Counted from the stretch's first letter, positions 1 to 11,281 are shown. The stretch is DNA of 64,000 nucleotides from Pseudomonas asiatica (GCF_040214835.1 NZ_CP157874.1:500001-564000); one strand, 5' to 3'. Translations and numbers: made by a program. The notes: a model not told the origin generated them from the sequence alone.

Positions 1-269
1 TCATGGTTGAAGGCGATCAGACCCTGCATGGGTCGAATGTTGTTCCTGATCAGAACTTGGAAATGAGCATTCGCTTCGAATGTTGATTTCTGACTTTTGT
101 CAGATCGTTCTTTAAAAATTCGGATATGTGATAGATATAGACTGATGACCAGTTTCACTGCTGGTTAATCAGGCTAAGGTAAAATTTGTGAGTTCTGCTC
201 GAAAGAGCAACATGCGAATTTTCGGCGAATGTCGTCTTCACAGTATAACCAGATTGCTTGGGGTTATAT
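1..269 (+). other. 3' part of 16S-23S internal transcribed spacer
   Basis: This stretch immediately precedes the 23S rRNA and has no tRNA and no credible ORF, so it is the distal part of the rRNA spacer. It carries a boxA-like antitermination element (TCGTTCTTTAAAAA, 105-118), as expected for Nus-factor-dependent rRNA transcription. The last bases (254-269) belong to the 23S processing stem. The 16S gene and any spacer tRNAs lie outside the window. Confidence 0.8.
105..118 (+). promoter_or_regulatory. boxA antitermination element of rrn spacer
   Basis: TCGTTCTTTAAAAA resembles the boxA consensus bound by NusB-S10 in rRNA antitermination complexes. It lies about 150 nt before the 23S gene, a usual place for the second boxA of a gammaproteobacterial rrn operon. 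Role inferred from motif and position. Confidence 0.6.
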
Positions 270-3160
<2,891 letters not shown>

Positions 3161-3295
3161 TATAACACCCAAGCAATTTGCGCACGAAAGCCAAATTGTG
3201 GTGGTGAAGACGAAAGAACCGAAAGTTCGCAACATCACAAATATCGCATATCCGAATTCGCTGGGCTGTCCATCTGGACATTCTGGCAACAGAAT

Positions 3296-3415
3296 TTCTT
3301 GACGACCATAGAGCATTGGAACCACCTGATCCCATCCCGAACTCAGCAGTGAAACGATGCATCGCCGATGGTAGTGTGGGGTTTCCCCATGTGAGAGTAG
3401 GTCATCGTCAAGATT
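3296..3415 (+). rRNA. rrf: 5S ribosomal RNA
   Basis: A 120-nt 5S rRNA of Pseudomonas type. It contains CCCGAACTCAG and GAAACGATGCATCGCCGATGG, and its termini TTCTTGACGA and TCGTCAAGATT pair to form helix I. It follows the 23S by 135 nt and is followed by a strong terminator, so it is the last gene of this rrn operon. Confidence 0.96.
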
Positions 3416-3423
3416 CATTTCGC

Positions 3424-3457
3424 AAAACCCCTATCTGCACATGCAGGTAGGGGTTTT
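3424..3457 (+). terminator. rrn operon terminator
   Basis: An almost perfect 34-nt palindrome (AAAACCCCTATCTGCA, two-base loop, TGCAGGTAGGGGTTTT; one mismatch position read as a wobble) lies 9 nt after the 5S gene and ends in a T-run. It is a classical intrinsic terminator. Confidence 0.9.
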
Positions 3458-3493
3458 GTCTTTGTGGTGCAAAATTCCCAGGCATACGCAGCC

Positions 3494-3665
3494 CCTGTGG
3501 GAGCGGGCGCGCCCGCGAACACCGGCAAAGCCGGTGCCATTCACCGCGTCGCCTGTTTCGCGGCGGTTCGACGCTTCGACTTGCCCGCTCCCACACCGAT
3601 CATGTCAGCCTGATGGCATTCTTACAGGCTTGTGCGATCCCTGTGGGAGCGGCCGTTCGCCGCCG
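3494..3665. repeat. REP-type repeats in the rrn-birA gap
   Basis: The 323-nt gap between 5S and birA holds no gene but several P. putida-style REP units: CCTGTGGGAGCGGGCGC from 3494 with a CACCGGC/GCCGGTG hairpin at 3520-3536, the inverted partner TTGCCCGCTCCCACA at 3581-3595, and a further half-unit CCCTGTGGGAGCGGCCG from 3639. The 42 nt at 3499-3540 recur in inverse orientation at 50761-50802 with two mismatches. Such elements are bacterial interspersed repeats, often near gene ends. Confidence 0.75.
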
Positions 3666-3738
3666 CCGGCAGCCCTTTTCCTATGCAAGCCAACAGCCCA
3701 TAGCTATCATGCCTGCCTTATTCCAAGTCGAGACTGGC

Positions 3739-4698
3739 ATGCTGAAGTTGTTGAATCTCCTCAAGGATGGTCGGTTCCATTCCGGAGAAGCTCTGGGGTC
3801 GGCCCTCGGGGTAAGTCGCAGCGCCGTTTGGAAGCAGCTGCAGCACCTGGAGAGCGAACTGAACCTCACCATTCACAAGGTTCGTGGGCGCGGCTATCAG
3901 TTGGCGGCGCCACTGGCTTTGCTCGATGCACAAGCGATTGCCGGGTTTGCCGAAGGCGAGCAGTGGCCCGTTTTTATCCACGAAACCATCGACTCGACAA
4001 ATGCCGAAGGCCTGCGGCTCGCCGGGGAAGGGCAGAACGCTCCATTCCTGGTCCTGGCCGAGCGCCAGAGCGCCGGCCGTGGTCGTCGCGGTCGGCAGTG
4101 GGTCAGCCCGTTTGCCGAAAACCTCTATTACAGCCTGGTACTCCGTGTGGATGGCGGCATGCGCCAGCTCGAGGGCTTGAGCCTGGTGGTGGGGTTGGCG
4201 GTAATGCGTACCCTGCAGGCGTTTGGGGTTAAGGATGTGGGGCTCAAATGGCCCAACGATGTCCTCGTTCGCGGGCAGAAGATCACCGGTATCCTCCTGG
4301 AGTTGGTGGGTGACCCGGCAGATGTCTGTCATGTGGTGCTGGGTATCGGCATCAATGTGAACATGCAGGTCAACGATCAGGTCGACCAGGTGTGGACCTC
4401 GATGCGCCGCGAAGTAGGGGCGGCAGTCGACCGTAACCGGCTGGTAGCGTTGCTCAGTCAGCAATTGCAGCACGAATTGGCACGGCATCGTCGCTACGGG
4501 TTTGCCGCATTCCAGGAAGAATGGGAGCAGGCACACCTCTGGCAGGGGCGCAATGTTTCCCTGGTTGCCGGTAGCACGCGTATTGATGGCGTGGTTCTTG
4601 GTGTCGACGGGCAGGGCGGCTTGCGCCTTGAGGTGGACGGGGTGGAAAAGAGCTTCAGTGGTGGTGAGCTCAGTTTGAGGTTGCGTGATGATTCTTGA
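3739..4698 (+). CDS. birA: Biotin operon repressor / biotin-[acetyl-CoA-carboxylase] ligase
   Basis: Bifunctional BirA of 319 aa. It makes biotinyl-5'-AMP and transfers biotin to the carboxyl carrier protein, and it can repress biotin synthesis genes. The N-terminal winged helix spans about residues 1-60 ([20 protein letters not shown]). The ligase domain has the adenylate-binding loop GRGRRGRQW and the KWPNDV motif, and the C-terminus is an SH3-like domain. The frame stays open to 3613, but ATG 3739 ([11 protein letters not shown]) aligns with family N-termini and gives the usual length. Its 3' end overlaps coaX by 11 nt, indicating translational coupling. Confidence 0.95.
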   Translation: MLKLLNLLKDGRFHSGEALGSALGVSRSAVWKQLQHLESELNLTIHKVRGRGYQLAAPLALLDAQAIAGFAEGEQWPVFIHETIDSTNAEGLRLAGEGQNAPFLVLAERQSAGRGRRGRQWVSPFAENLYYSLVLRVDGGMRQLEGLSLVVGLAVMRTLQAFGVKDVGLKWPNDVLVRGQKITGILLELVGDPADVCHVVLGIGINVNMQVNDQVDQVWTSMRREVGAAVDRNRLVALLSQQLQHELARHRRYGFAAFQEEWEQAHLWQGRNVSLVAGSTRIDGVVLGVDGQGGLRLEVDGVEKSFSGGELSLRLRDDS

Positions 4699-5437
4699 GC
4701 TCGATTGCGGTAACAGCTTCATCAAGTGGCGGGTAATCCACGTCGCTGATGCAGCGATTGAAAGCGGCGGTATCGTCGACTCCGATCAGGCGCTGGTGGC
4801 CGAAGTGGCTGCGCTGGCTTCGGTACGTCTGACCGGCTGCCGCATTGTAAGTGTGCGCAGTGAGGAAGAAACCGATGCGCTTTGCGCGCTGATTGCCCAG
4901 GCATTTGCCGTGCAAGCGCGCGTGGCGCACCCCGCCCAGGAAATGGCGGGTGTGAGCAATGGCTATGACGACTACCAGCGCCTGGGCATGGACCGTTGGT
5001 TGGCGGCGCTGGGAGCATTTCACCTGGCCAAGGGCGCTTGCCTGGTCATTGACCTGGGCACCGCTGCCAAAGCGGATTTCGTTGCGGCGGACGGTGAGCA
5101 CCTGGGTGGCTACATCTGCCCGGGTATGCCATTGATGCGTAGCCAGTTGCGTACTCACACCCGGCGTATCCGTTATGACGATGCCTCGGCCGAGCGTGCA
5201 TTGGCCAGCCTGGCGCCAGGTCGCTCGACGGTCGAGGCGGTCGAGCGCGGTTGCGTGTTGATGCTCCAGGGTTTTGCGCGTACCCAGCTCGAGCAGGCGC
5301 GTGCGTTGTGGGGGGACGATTTCACGGTGTTCCTCACAGGTGGCGATGCGCCGCTGGTTAGGGAGGCCGTGCCCCAGGCGCGTGTCGTGCCTGACCTGGT
5401 TTTCGTAGGCCTGGCTATGGCCTGCCCATTGGATTGA
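4688..5437 (+). CDS. coaX: Type III pantothenate kinase
   Basis: CoaX (249 aa) phosphorylates pantothenate, the first step of coenzyme A synthesis. It is the ASKHA-fold type III enzyme typical of Pseudomonas, which lacks E. coli-type CoaA. Visible motifs are the N-terminal phosphate loop DCGNSFIKW, the pantothenate/catalytic region GMDRW...DLGTAAKAD, and TGGDAPLV near the end. ATG 4688 is preferred over an adjacent in-frame GTG at 4685. It overlaps the end of birA and is followed almost directly by the next gene, so the three are probably one operon. Confidence 0.95.
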   Translation: MILELDCGNSFIKWRVIHVADAAIESGGIVDSDQALVAEVAALASVRLTGCRIVSVRSEEETDALCALIAQAFAVQARVAHPAQEMAGVSNGYDDYQRLGMDRWLAALGAFHLAKGACLVIDLGTAAKADFVAADGEHLGGYICPGMPLMRSQLRTHTRRIRYDDASAERALASLAPGRSTVEAVERGCVLMLQGFARTQLEQARALWGDDFTVFLTGGDAPLVREAVPQARVVPDLVFVGLAMACPLD

Positions 5438-5444
5438 GGTGCCT

Positions 5445-5870
5445 ATGCGTTGGTTGTTTCTGCTGTTACTGGTGCTCAACGTCTTCTATTACGTGTGGCA
5501 CCAGCAGGAAGCCCCGCTGAAGGTCAAGGAAGTCGCGCCCCTATCGCTGTACAAGGGGAATCAGCAAGAAATCCGCCTGTTGCGCGAAACGGGGATGTCG
5601 GCGCCACCCAAACGCCGGGATGAGTGCCTGGTGGTCGGTGGCGTGATGGGGCAGGGCCAGCTCGATGCACTGCGTCAGCGCCTGTTGAGCCTGGATATTG
5701 CCACGCTGCCGGTGGTGGGGCAGCTGCCAGGGGCGGATGGTCGTTGGCTCAAGGTTGCCCCGGAAAGCGAGCGTTTGCTGGACCAAACCGTGCTCGCGAC
5801 TCTTTCCAACGATTTCAAAGACTTAAAACACAAAATTATTTTCTGCCAGGGTATTGCAACTGGCGAATAG
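5445..5870 (+). CDS. Small membrane-anchored protein, SPOR-like
   Basis: A 141-aa protein with one N-terminal hydrophobic segment (MRWLFLLLLVLNVFYYVW) followed by a mostly soluble region, so it is probably anchored in the inner membrane facing the periplasm. The C-terminal part (CLVVGGVMGQGQLDALRQRL, then VVGQLPG and WLKV) resembles the alternating beta/alpha pattern of SPOR-like domains, but I assign no function with confidence. An in-frame GTG lies at 5439; ATG 5445 is preferred because GAGG sits five bases upstream. It starts just after coaX and is likely co-transcribed with it. Confidence 0.75.
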   Translation: MRWLFLLLLVLNVFYYVWHQQEAPLKVKEVAPLSLYKGNQQEIRLLRETGMSAPPKRRDECLVVGGVMGQGQLDALRQRLLSLDIATLPVVGQLPGADGRWLKVAPESERLLDQTVLATLSNDFKDLKHKIIFCQGIATGE

Positions 5871-5980
5871 CTTGATAGAATGGCGCCCGCTTCACAGGGA
5901 ACACCACTCAGGTGGCAGAACTGGAAGCGGTGTCAAAGCAGCTAAGTTTCAGATTTGATTGAAAAAATTTGAAAAAACGC

Positions 5981-6009
5981 TTGACACTAGGACGGCAGAC
6001 AAATAGAAT
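5981..6009 (+). promoter_or_regulatory. Sigma70 promoter of the tRNA-Tyr-Gly-Thr-tufB unit
   Basis: TTGACA (5981-5986) and TAGAAT (6004-6009) are separated by exactly 17 nt and lie 13 nt before tRNA-Tyr. This near-consensus sigma70 promoter suits strong stable-RNA expression. A GC-rich stretch (GCCGGCC) after the -10 could act as a stringent discriminator (inference). Confidence 0.85.
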
Positions 6010-6022
6010 GCCGGCCACATCT

Positions 6023-6106
6023 GGAGGGATTCCCGAGCGGTCAAAGGGGACGGACTGTAAATCCGTTGCGAGAGCTTCGAAGGTTCGAATCCTTCTCCCT
6101 CCACCA
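6023..6106 (+). tRNA. tRNA-Tyr (GTA)
   Basis: An 84-nt class II tRNA with acceptor GGAGGGA/TCCCTCC, a long variable arm, anticodon GTA (ACT-GTA-AAT) and an encoded CCA. It is first in a three-tRNA cluster upstream of tufB, the same arrangement as in the E. coli tRNA-tufB operon. Confidence 0.96.
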
Positions 6107-6130
6107 GTTTTAGCGAGAGCCGCAAGCTCC

Positions 6131-6204
<74 letters not shown>

Positions 6205-6233
6205 AGTTTGCTGGATTTTGCACAAAGTGTTTC

Positions 6234-6309
6234 GCTCTTGTAGCTCAGTTGGTAGAGCACACCCTTGGTAAGGGTGAGGTCAGCGGTTCAAGTCCGCTCA
6301 AGAGCTCCA
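6234..6309 (+). tRNA. tRNA-Thr (GGT)
   Basis: A 76-nt tRNA with acceptor GCTCTTG/CAAGAGC, anticodon GGT (CTT-GGT-AAG), T-loop GGTTCAAGTCC and an encoded CCA. It is last in the cluster; a terminator-like hairpin follows before tufB. Confidence 0.96.
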
Positions 6310-6312
6310 TAT

Positions 6313-6349
6313 AAACAAGGCAGATATGAAAATATCTGCCTTTGTTTTA
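6313..6349 (+). terminator. Terminator-like hairpin between tRNA-Thr and tufB
   Basis: AAACAAGGCAGATAT pairs with ATATCTGCCTTTGTTT (one bulged base) around a short A-rich loop and ends in a T-rich tract. It sits between tRNA-Thr and tufB, so it may set the tRNA:tuf ratio by partial termination or act as a processing signal. No separate tufB promoter is obvious after it. Confidence 0.55.
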
Positions 6350-6387
6350 TCAGCGCAAGACTATTTCTTCTGCGGAGGATTGTATCG

Positions 6388-7581
6388 ATGGCTAAGGAAA
6401 AGTTTGATCGTTCCCTTCCCCACGTTAACGTCGGCACTATCGGCCACGTTGACCACGGTAAGACCACTCTGACCGCAGCTCTGACTCGCGTCTGCTCCGA
6501 AGTTTTCGGTTCGGCAGTCGTTGAGTTCGACAAGATCGACTCGGCTCCGGAAGAAAAAGCGCGCGGTATCACCATCAACACCGCTCACGTCGAGTACAAC
6601 TCGAACATTCGTCACTACGCTCACGTTGACTGCCCAGGTCACGCTGACTACGTGAAGAACATGATCACCGGTGCTGCCCAGATGGACGGCGCGATCCTGG
6701 TTTGCTCGGCCGCCGATGGTCCGATGCCACAAACCCGTGAGCACATCCTGCTGTCCCGTCAGGTAGGCGTTCCTTACATTGTGGTCTTCCTGAACAAGGC
6801 TGACCTGGTAGACGACGCCGAGCTGCTGGAACTGGTCGAGATGGAAGTTCGCGACCTGCTGTCCACCTACGACTTCCCAGGCGACGACACCCCGATCATC
6901 ATCGGTTCGGCTCGTATGGCCCTGGAAGGCAAAGACGACAACGAAATGGGTACTACCGCTGTCAAGAAGCTGGTAGAAACTCTGGATGCCTACATCCCTG
7001 AGCCAGTTCGTGCCGTTGACCAGCCGTTCCTGATGCCGATCGAAGACGTATTCTCGATCTCGGGTCGTGGTACCGTTGTTACCGGTCGTATCGAGCGTGG
7101 TATCGTCCGCGTTCAGGATCCGCTGGAAATCGTTGGTCTGCGTGACACCACCACCACCACCTGCACCGGTGTTGAGATGTTCCGCAAGCTGCTGGACGAA
7201 GGTCGTGCTGGCGAGAACTGCGGCGTTCTGCTGCGTGGTACCAAGCGTGACGACGTTGAGCGTGGCCAGGTTCTGGTCAAGCCAGGTTCGGTCAAGCCGC
7301 ACACCAAGTTCACCGCAGAAGTCTACGTTCTGTCGAAGGAAGAAGGCGGTCGTCACACTCCGTTCTTCAAAGGCTACCGTCCTCAGTTCTACTTCCGTAC
7401 CACTGACGTGACCGGTAACTGCGAACTGCCGGAAGGCGTTGAAATGGTAATGCCAGGTGACAACATTCAGATGACTGTCACCCTGATCAAGACCATCGCA
7501 ATGGAAGACGGTCTGCGCTTCGCTATCCGTGAAGGCGGTCGTACCGTCGGCGCCGGCGTCGTAGCAAAAATTATTGAATAA
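6388..7581 (+). CDS. tufB: Elongation factor Tu, tRNA-linked copy
   Basis: EF-Tu (397 aa) is the GTPase that delivers aminoacyl-tRNA to the ribosome. Domain 1 has G1 GHVDHGKT, G3 DCPGH and G4 NKAD; domains 2 and 3 are complete. The frame is open from 6265, but ATG 6388 follows GGAG and gives the standard N-terminus MAKEKFDRS. This copy encodes the same protein as the one at 22985-24178 and is nearly identical in DNA, except for clustered synonymous changes in the first ~50 and last ~20 bases and a different start codon (ATG here, GTG there). The copy letter follows E. coli usage (tRNA-linked copy is tufB). Confidence 0.97.
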   Translation: MAKEKFDRSLPHVNVGTIGHVDHGKTTLTAALTRVCSEVFGSAVVEFDKIDSAPEEKARGITINTAHVEYNSNIRHYAHVDCPGHADYVKNMITGAAQMDGAILVCSAADGPMPQTREHILLSRQVGVPYIVVFLNKADLVDDAELLELVEMEVRDLLSTYDFPGDDTPIIIGSARMALEGKDDNEMGTTAVKKLVETLDAYIPEPVRAVDQPFLMPIEDVFSISGRGTVVTGRIERGIVRVQDPLEIVGLRDTTTTTCTGVEMFRKLLDEGRAGENCGVLLRGTKRDDVERGQVLVKPGSVKPHTKFTAEVYVLSKEEGGRHTPFFKGYRPQFYFRTTDVTGNCELPEGVEMVMPGDNIQMTVTLIKTIAMEDGLRFAIREGGRTVGAGVVAKIIE

Positions 7582-7585
7582 GTAG

Positions 7586-7613
7586 TTGATTTACTTGATC
7601 AGGCCGGTATAAT
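7586..7613 (+). promoter_or_regulatory. Promoter of the tRNA-Trp-secE-nusG unit, -10 inside a palindrome
   Basis: A perfect -10 TATAAT (7608-7613) with a -35-like TTGATT (7586-7591) at 16-nt spacing lies 22 nt before tRNA-Trp. The -10 sits in the loop of a perfect 9-bp inverted repeat (TCAGGCCGG 7599-7607, CCGGCCTGA 7616-7624). Confidence 0.7.
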
Positions 7614-7624
7614 GGCCGGCCTGA
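7599..7624. repeat. 9-bp inverted repeat enclosing the -10 box
   Basis: Perfect arms TCAGGCCGG and CCGGCCTGA flank 8 nt containing TATAAT. It could be a repressor site, a terminator stem for tufB lacking a T-run, or a cruciform-prone discriminator; the sequence alone does not decide. Confidence 0.6.
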
Positions 7625-7635
7625 TACAGCGTTAC

Positions 7636-7711
7636 AGGTCAGTAGCTCAATTGGCAGAGCGACGGTCTCCAAAACCGTAGGTTGGGGGTTCGATTCCCTC
7701 CTGACCTGCCA
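7636..7711 (+). tRNA. tRNA-Trp (CCA)
   Basis: A 76-nt tRNA with acceptor AGGTCAG/CTGACCT, anticodon CCA (TCT-CCA-AAA) and a CCA end. It precedes secE by 44 nt, the arrangement often seen in Proteobacteria, and is probably processed from the secE-nusG transcript. Confidence 0.96.
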
Positions 7712-7755
7712 TTTCACCTCGGTGTGATGGCTTTCTTCTCACAGGATCCTCCTCG

Positions 7756-8124
7756 ATGACTCCCAAAACTGAAGCCCAAGAATCGCGTTTTGATCTGTTC
7801 AAGTGGCTGGCTGTAGTGGCTTTGGTGGTTGTCGGTGTAGTGGGTAACCAGTATTACTCCGCCTCCCCGATCCTGTATCGCGTCCTCGCACTTCTCGTCC
7901 TGGCTGCTGTCGCGGGCTTTGTAGCTCTGCAGACTGCGAAGGGCAAGTCGTTCTTTGCGCTGGCGAAGGAAGCTCGTACCGAGATTCGTAAAGTCGTGTG
8001 GCCGACCCGCCAGGAAACCACCCAGACCACGCTGATTGTCGTGGCTGTCGTGCTGGTTATGGCACTGCTGCTGTGGGGTCTTGATTCCCTGCTCGGCTGG
8101 GCGGTCTCCTTGATCGTTGGCTAA
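7756..8124 (+). CDS. secE: Preprotein translocase subunit SecE
   Basis: SecE (122 aa) clamps the SecYEG channel together. It is the three-helix gammaproteobacterial type: membrane segments at about residues 16-34, 39-58 and 92-115. The conserved cytosolic amphipathic stretch EIRKVVWPTRQETTQTT precedes the last helix. It lies between tRNA-Trp and nusG with a 9-nt gap to nusG, the standard order. SecY, its partner, is encoded at 33547-34878. Confidence 0.95.
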   Translation: MTPKTEAQESRFDLFKWLAVVALVVVGVVGNQYYSASPILYRVLALLVLAAVAGFVALQTAKGKSFFALAKEARTEIRKVVWPTRQETTQTTLIVVAVVLVMALLLWGLDSLLGWAVSLIVG

Positions 8125-8133
8125 AGGTGTCCC

Positions 8134-8667
8134 GTGGCTAAGCGTTGGTATGTTGTGCATGCTTACTCGGGTTACGAGAAGCATGTAATGCGCTCCCTGA
8201 TCGAGCGCGTCAAGCTGGCTGGCATGGAAGACGGTTTCGGCGAGATCCTGGTCCCGACCGAAGAAGTCGTCGAAATGCGCAACGGCCAAAAGCGCAAGAG
8301 TGAGCGTAAATTCTTCCCTGGCTATGTACTGGTCCAGATGGAGATGAACGAAGGGACTTGGCACTTGGTCAAGGACACCCCTCGTGTGATGGGCTTTATT
8401 GGTGGTACCGCAGACAAGCCTGCGCCGATCACCGATAAAGAAGCAGAGGCTATCCTGCGTCGCGTTGCCGACGGTAGCGACAAGCCGAAGCCGAAGACGC
8501 TGTTCGAGCCGGGTGAAGTGGTTCGAGTCATTGACGGTCCGTTCGCTGACTTCAATGGTAGTGTCGAAGAGGTTAACTACGAAAAGAGTCGCCTGCAGGT
8601 AGCGGTGCTCATTTTCGGTCGCTCTACTCCGGTGGAGCTCGAGTTCAGCCAGGTCGAAAAGGTCTAG
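8134..8667 (+). CDS. nusG: Transcription termination/antitermination factor NusG
   Basis: NusG (177 aa) binds RNA polymerase and links it to Rho or the ribosome (via S10). The NGN domain begins [16 protein letters not shown] and the C-terminal KOW domain contains [14 protein letters not shown]. It starts with GTG at 8134, giving the canonical N-terminus [10 protein letters not shown] hairpin with a short T-run follows the stop and may partly uncouple it from rplK. Confidence 0.96.
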   Translation: MAKRWYVVHAYSGYEKHVMRSLIERVKLAGMEDGFGEILVPTEEVVEMRNGQKRKSERKFFPGYVLVQMEMNEGTWHLVKDTPRVMGFIGGTADKPAPITDKEAEAILRRVADGSDKPKPKTLFEPGEVVRVIDGPFADFNGSVEEVNYEKSRLQVAVLIFGRSTPVELEFSQVEKV

Positions 8668-8685
8668 GCGGACGAAGCATCCCAT

Positions 8686-8716
8686 ACCCCGCAGCCCTGT
8701 GTGCTGCGGGGTTTTG
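8686..8716 (+). terminator. Hairpin/attenuator after nusG
   Basis: ACCCCGCAGC (8686-8695) pairs perfectly with GCTGCGGGGT (8703-8712), followed by TTTTG. It looks like an intrinsic terminator between nusG and rplK. No clear promoter is seen between it and rplK, so partial read-through is likely. Confidence 0.6.
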
Positions 8717-8743
8717 TCGTCACTGGGATAAAACGCAAGTCAT

Positions 8744-8771
8744 CCGGGGAGCCAGCAGGCGTTCGTACCCG
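8744..8771 (+). promoter_or_regulatory. Candidate L1-binding operator in rplK leader
   Basis: The leader contains CCGGGGAGCC...GGCGTTCGTACCCG, where GGG-AG on one side faces TA-CCC on the other. The base of the L1 stalk of the 23S gene in this window has the same arrangement (GGTGGGAGGC near 2378 against AATACCACC near 2427). L1 represses rplKA in E. coli by binding a leader mimic of its rRNA site, so this is the expected place. RBS TTGGAG and the rplK ATG follow within 16 nt. Confidence 0.5.
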
Positions 8772-8786
8772 ATTTTGGAGTAGCTC

Positions 8787-9218
8787 ATGGCTAAGAAGAT
8801 TCAGGCTTACATCAAGCTGCAAGTTAAGGCCGGCCAGGCCAACCCAAGCCCACCCGTTGGTCCAGCACTGGGTCAACACGGTGTGAACATCATGGAATTC
8901 TGCAAGGCCTTCAACGCCCGTACCCAGGGTCAAGAAGCCGGCCTGCCGACTCCTGTGATCATCACTGTCTACAGCGACCGTAGCTTCACCTTCGAGACCA
9001 AGAGCACCCCTGCCTCGGTTCTGCTGAAGAAAGCTGCTGGCCTGACCAGTGGTTCGGCTCGCCCGAACACCGTTAAAGTCGGTACCGTTACCCGTGCTCA
9101 GCTGGAAGACATCGCCAAAGCTAAACAGGCTGATCTGACTGCCGCTGACCTGGACGCTGCTGTACGCACCATCGCTGGCTCTGCCCGCAGCATGGGCCTG
9201 AACGTGGAGGGTGTGTAA
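8787..9218 (+). CDS. rplK: 50S ribosomal protein L11
   Basis: L11 (143 aa) forms the base of the L7/L12 stalk with L10 and binds the GTPase-associated centre of 23S rRNA. The N-terminal domain ([31 protein letters not shown]) and the C-terminal RNA-binding domain ([23 protein letters not shown]) are both present at standard length. Its TAA overlaps the rplA ATG by one base. Confidence 0.97.
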   Translation: MAKKIQAYIKLQVKAGQANPSPPVGPALGQHGVNIMEFCKAFNARTQGQEAGLPTPVIITVYSDRSFTFETKSTPASVLLKKAAGLTSGSARPNTVKVGTVTRAQLEDIAKAKQADLTAADLDAAVRTIAGSARSMGLNVEGV

Positions 9219-9913
9219 TGGCTAAGCTGACCAAACGCCAAAAGGCAATCGCCGAGAAAATCGAAGCAGGCAAGGCCTACAACTTCGAAGAAGCGGCCAC
9301 TCTGCTGGCTTCGCTGCCGGCTGCCAAGTTCGTAGAATCCTACGACATCGCCGTTAACCTCGGTGTTGACCCGCGTAAATCCGACCAGGTCGTACGCAGC
9401 GCTACCGTGCTGCCGCACGGCACTGGCAAGACCGTTCGCGTTGCTGTCTTCACCCAGGGTCCAGCTGCTGAAGCCGCTCTGGCTGCCGGCGCTGACCGCG
9501 TAGGTATGGACGATCTGGCTGCCGAAATGAAAGGCGGCGACCTGAACTATGACGTCGTTATCGCATCGCCTGATGCCATGCGCGTTGTAGGTCAGCTGGG
9601 TCAGGTTCTGGGCCCTCGCGGTCTGATGCCTAACCCGAAAGTTGGTACCGTGACCCCAGACGTAGCCGGCGCCGTCAAGAACGCCAAGGCTGGTCAGGTT
9701 CGCTACCGTACCGACAAGAACGGTATCATCCACACCTCCGTTGGCAAGGTCGGCTTCGAAGCCGGCAAGCTGAAGGAAAACGTTGAAGCCCTGATCGCTG
9801 ATCTGAAGCGTATCAAGCCAGCTTCCTCGAAAGGTATCTACGTCAAGCGCGTTACCCTGAGCACCACCATGGGCCCAGGTCTGGTCATCGATCAGAGCTC
9901 GCTGAACGTGTAA
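9218..9913 (+). CDS. rplA: 50S ribosomal protein L1
   Basis: L1 (231 aa) forms the mobile L1 stalk that guides E-site tRNA release, and is the likely autogenous repressor of rplKA. The signature [21 protein letters not shown] region and the start [11 protein letters not shown] are typical. It is translationally coupled to rplK through TAATG. Confidence 0.97.
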   Translation: MAKLTKRQKAIAEKIEAGKAYNFEEAATLLASLPAAKFVESYDIAVNLGVDPRKSDQVVRSATVLPHGTGKTVRVAVFTQGPAAEAALAAGADRVGMDDLAAEMKGGDLNYDVVIASPDAMRVVGQLGQVLGPRGLMPNPKVGTVTPDVAGAVKNAKAGQVRYRTDKNGIIHTSVGKVGFEAGKLKENVEALIADLKRIKPASSKGIYVKRVTLSTTMGPGLVIDQSSLNV

Positions 9914-9918
9914 GAACA

Positions 9919-9944
9919 TGGTGGCGCGACCTGTCGCGCCACCA
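9919..9944 (+). other. Hairpin at the start of the rplA-rplJ spacer
   Basis: Perfect 11-bp arms TGGTGGCGCGA and TCGCGCCACCA around CCTG directly follow the rplA stop. No T-run follows, so it is more likely an mRNA-stability or processing hairpin than a terminator. Confidence 0.55.
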
Positions 9945-9949
9945 GCAAA

Positions 9950-10110
9950 AATTGGGGTCCCTGCCTGGCGGGGGCTATCCAAGACCGTAGGCGGCGCAAG
10001 CCTTAAAACACCAGCCCACGCAGATGGTGCTCCCGATTCGTTACCGAATCAGACACCAAAACGACATCCGGCTCCGGCCAGATGAAACGGTAAAAACCAG
10101 GAGTAAACCC
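9950..10110 (+). promoter_or_regulatory. L10 (rplJL) autoregulatory leader
   Basis: The spacer upstream of rplJ matches the enterobacterial L10 leader in layout: GGGG(T)CCCTGCCTGGC..., then GGGGGCTATCCAAGACCGTAGG, comparable to the E. coli segment ending GAAGACCGCAGG that binds the L10-(L12)4 complex. Binding there represses rplJ and, by coupling, rplL. It ends with AGGAGT before the GTG start. Confidence 0.7.
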
Positions 10111-10611
10111 GTGGCAATTAAACTCGAAGACAAGAAGGCCATCGTCGCTGAAGTCAACGAGGCTGCCAAAGTCGCTCTGTCCGCTGTCGTGGCTGATGCC
10201 CGTGGTGTGACTGTAGGCGCAATGACCGGACTCCGTAAAGAGGCCCGCGAAGCTGGCGTTTACGTACGTGTCGTACGTAACACCCTGCTGAAGCGCGCTG
10301 TTGAAGGCACCGAATTCTCGATCCTCAACGACGCGTTCAAAGGCCCGACCCTGATTGCTTTCTCCAACGAACACCCGGGCGCTGCTGCTCGTCTGTTCAA
10401 AGAGTTCGCCAAGGGTCAGGACAAGTTCGAGATCAAGGCAGCTGCGTTTGACGGCAAGTTCCTTGCCGCTAACCAGATCGACGTGCTGGCAACCCTGCCA
10501 ACTCGCGACGAGGCTATCGCACAGCTGATGAGCGTAATCCAAGGTGCAACCAGCAAGCTGGCTCGTACCCTGGCAGCTCTGCGCGACCAGAAAGAAGCTG
10601 CTGCTGCCTAA
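10111..10611 (+). CDS. rplJ: 50S ribosomal protein L10
   Basis: L10 (166 aa) anchors L7/L12 dimers to the ribosome. The start is GTG 10111 ([12 protein letters not shown]), preceded by AGGAGT; an upstream frame extension to 10024 lies in the leader and is rejected. Conserved features include [10 protein letters not shown] and [14 protein letters not shown], and the C-terminal helix ([17 protein letters not shown]) that binds L7/L12. It is repressed by its own complex with L12 through the leader. Confidence 0.96.
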   Translation: MAIKLEDKKAIVAEVNEAAKVALSAVVADARGVTVGAMTGLRKEAREAGVYVRVVRNTLLKRAVEGTEFSILNDAFKGPTLIAFSNEHPGAAARLFKEFAKGQDKFEIKAAAFDGKFLAANQIDVLATLPTRDEAIAQLMSVIQGATSKLARTLAALRDQKEAAAA

Positions 10612-10689
10612 GGCACGCGCAACTCTTTCAAAATCATACGTTTAATTTGATGGCTGCGTAGGCTGTCACCCCAATACAGGATTGAAGTC

Positions 10690-11061
10690 ATGTCTCTGAC
10701 TAACGAGCAAATCATCGAAGCAATCGGCCAGAAAACTGTTCTGGAAATTGTTGAACTGATCAAAGCGATGGAAGAAACCTTCGGCGTTACCGCTGCTGCC
10801 GCTGTTGCCGCTGGCCCAGCCGCTGGCGCTGCTGCCGCTGTTGAAGAACAGACCGAGTTCAACGTCGTTCTGACCGAAGCTGGCGACAAGAAAGTAAACG
10901 TGATCAAGGCCGTTCGTGAACTGACCGGTCTGGGCCTGAAAGAAGCCAAAGAGAAAGTCGACGGCGCTCCTCAGGTTATCGCTGAAGGCGTTTCGAAAGA
11001 AGCCGCTGAAGACGCGAAGAAGAAGCTGGAAGAAGCTGGCGCTAAAGTCGAGCTGAAGTAA
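10690..11061 (+). CDS. rplL: 50S ribosomal protein L7/L12
   Basis: L7/L12 (123 aa) is the multicopy stalk protein that recruits translational GTPases. It has an N-terminal dimerisation helix, an Ala/Gly/Pro-rich hinge (residues about 35-53) and a globular C-terminal domain with [21 protein letters not shown] 78-nt spacer separates it from rplJ, and an attenuator follows before rpoB. Confidence 0.97.
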   Translation: MSLTNEQIIEAIGQKTVLEIVELIKAMEETFGVTAAAAVAAGPAAGAAAAVEEQTEFNVVLTEAGDKKVNVIKAVRELTGLGLKEAKEKVDGAPQVIAEGVSKEAAEDAKKKLEEAGAKVELK

Positions 11062-11106
11062 TCTCGACCTTGCGACTCCAGTCCGAGCGTTGAGCGAAGG
11101 GCTGAT

Positions 11107-11135
11107 GGCTGGTGGCTTATGCCACCGGCCTTTTT
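11107..11135 (+). terminator. rplL-rpoB attenuator
   Basis: GGCTGGTGGC, loop TTAT, GCCACCGGCC (one G-T wobble), then TTTTT. This intrinsic-terminator structure lies 46 nt after rplL and 147 nt before rpoB, where E. coli has a partial terminator that keeps polymerase subunits below ribosomal protein levels. No consensus promoter is visible before rpoB, so attenuation rather than full termination is inferred. Confidence 0.75.
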
Positions 11136-11281
11136 CCGTTATTGGTGGCCGGTCAGGCCGGCCCCGATAACAAGCTGCAAGACACCCATGTGGGTGGCGC
11201 AAACCAAGGGGTTTGCACGATTTTCTGGCTGCTCCCGCCGGGAGAAGCCAAACAAGCAGGTGACCAAGCTGGGGAACGCTG

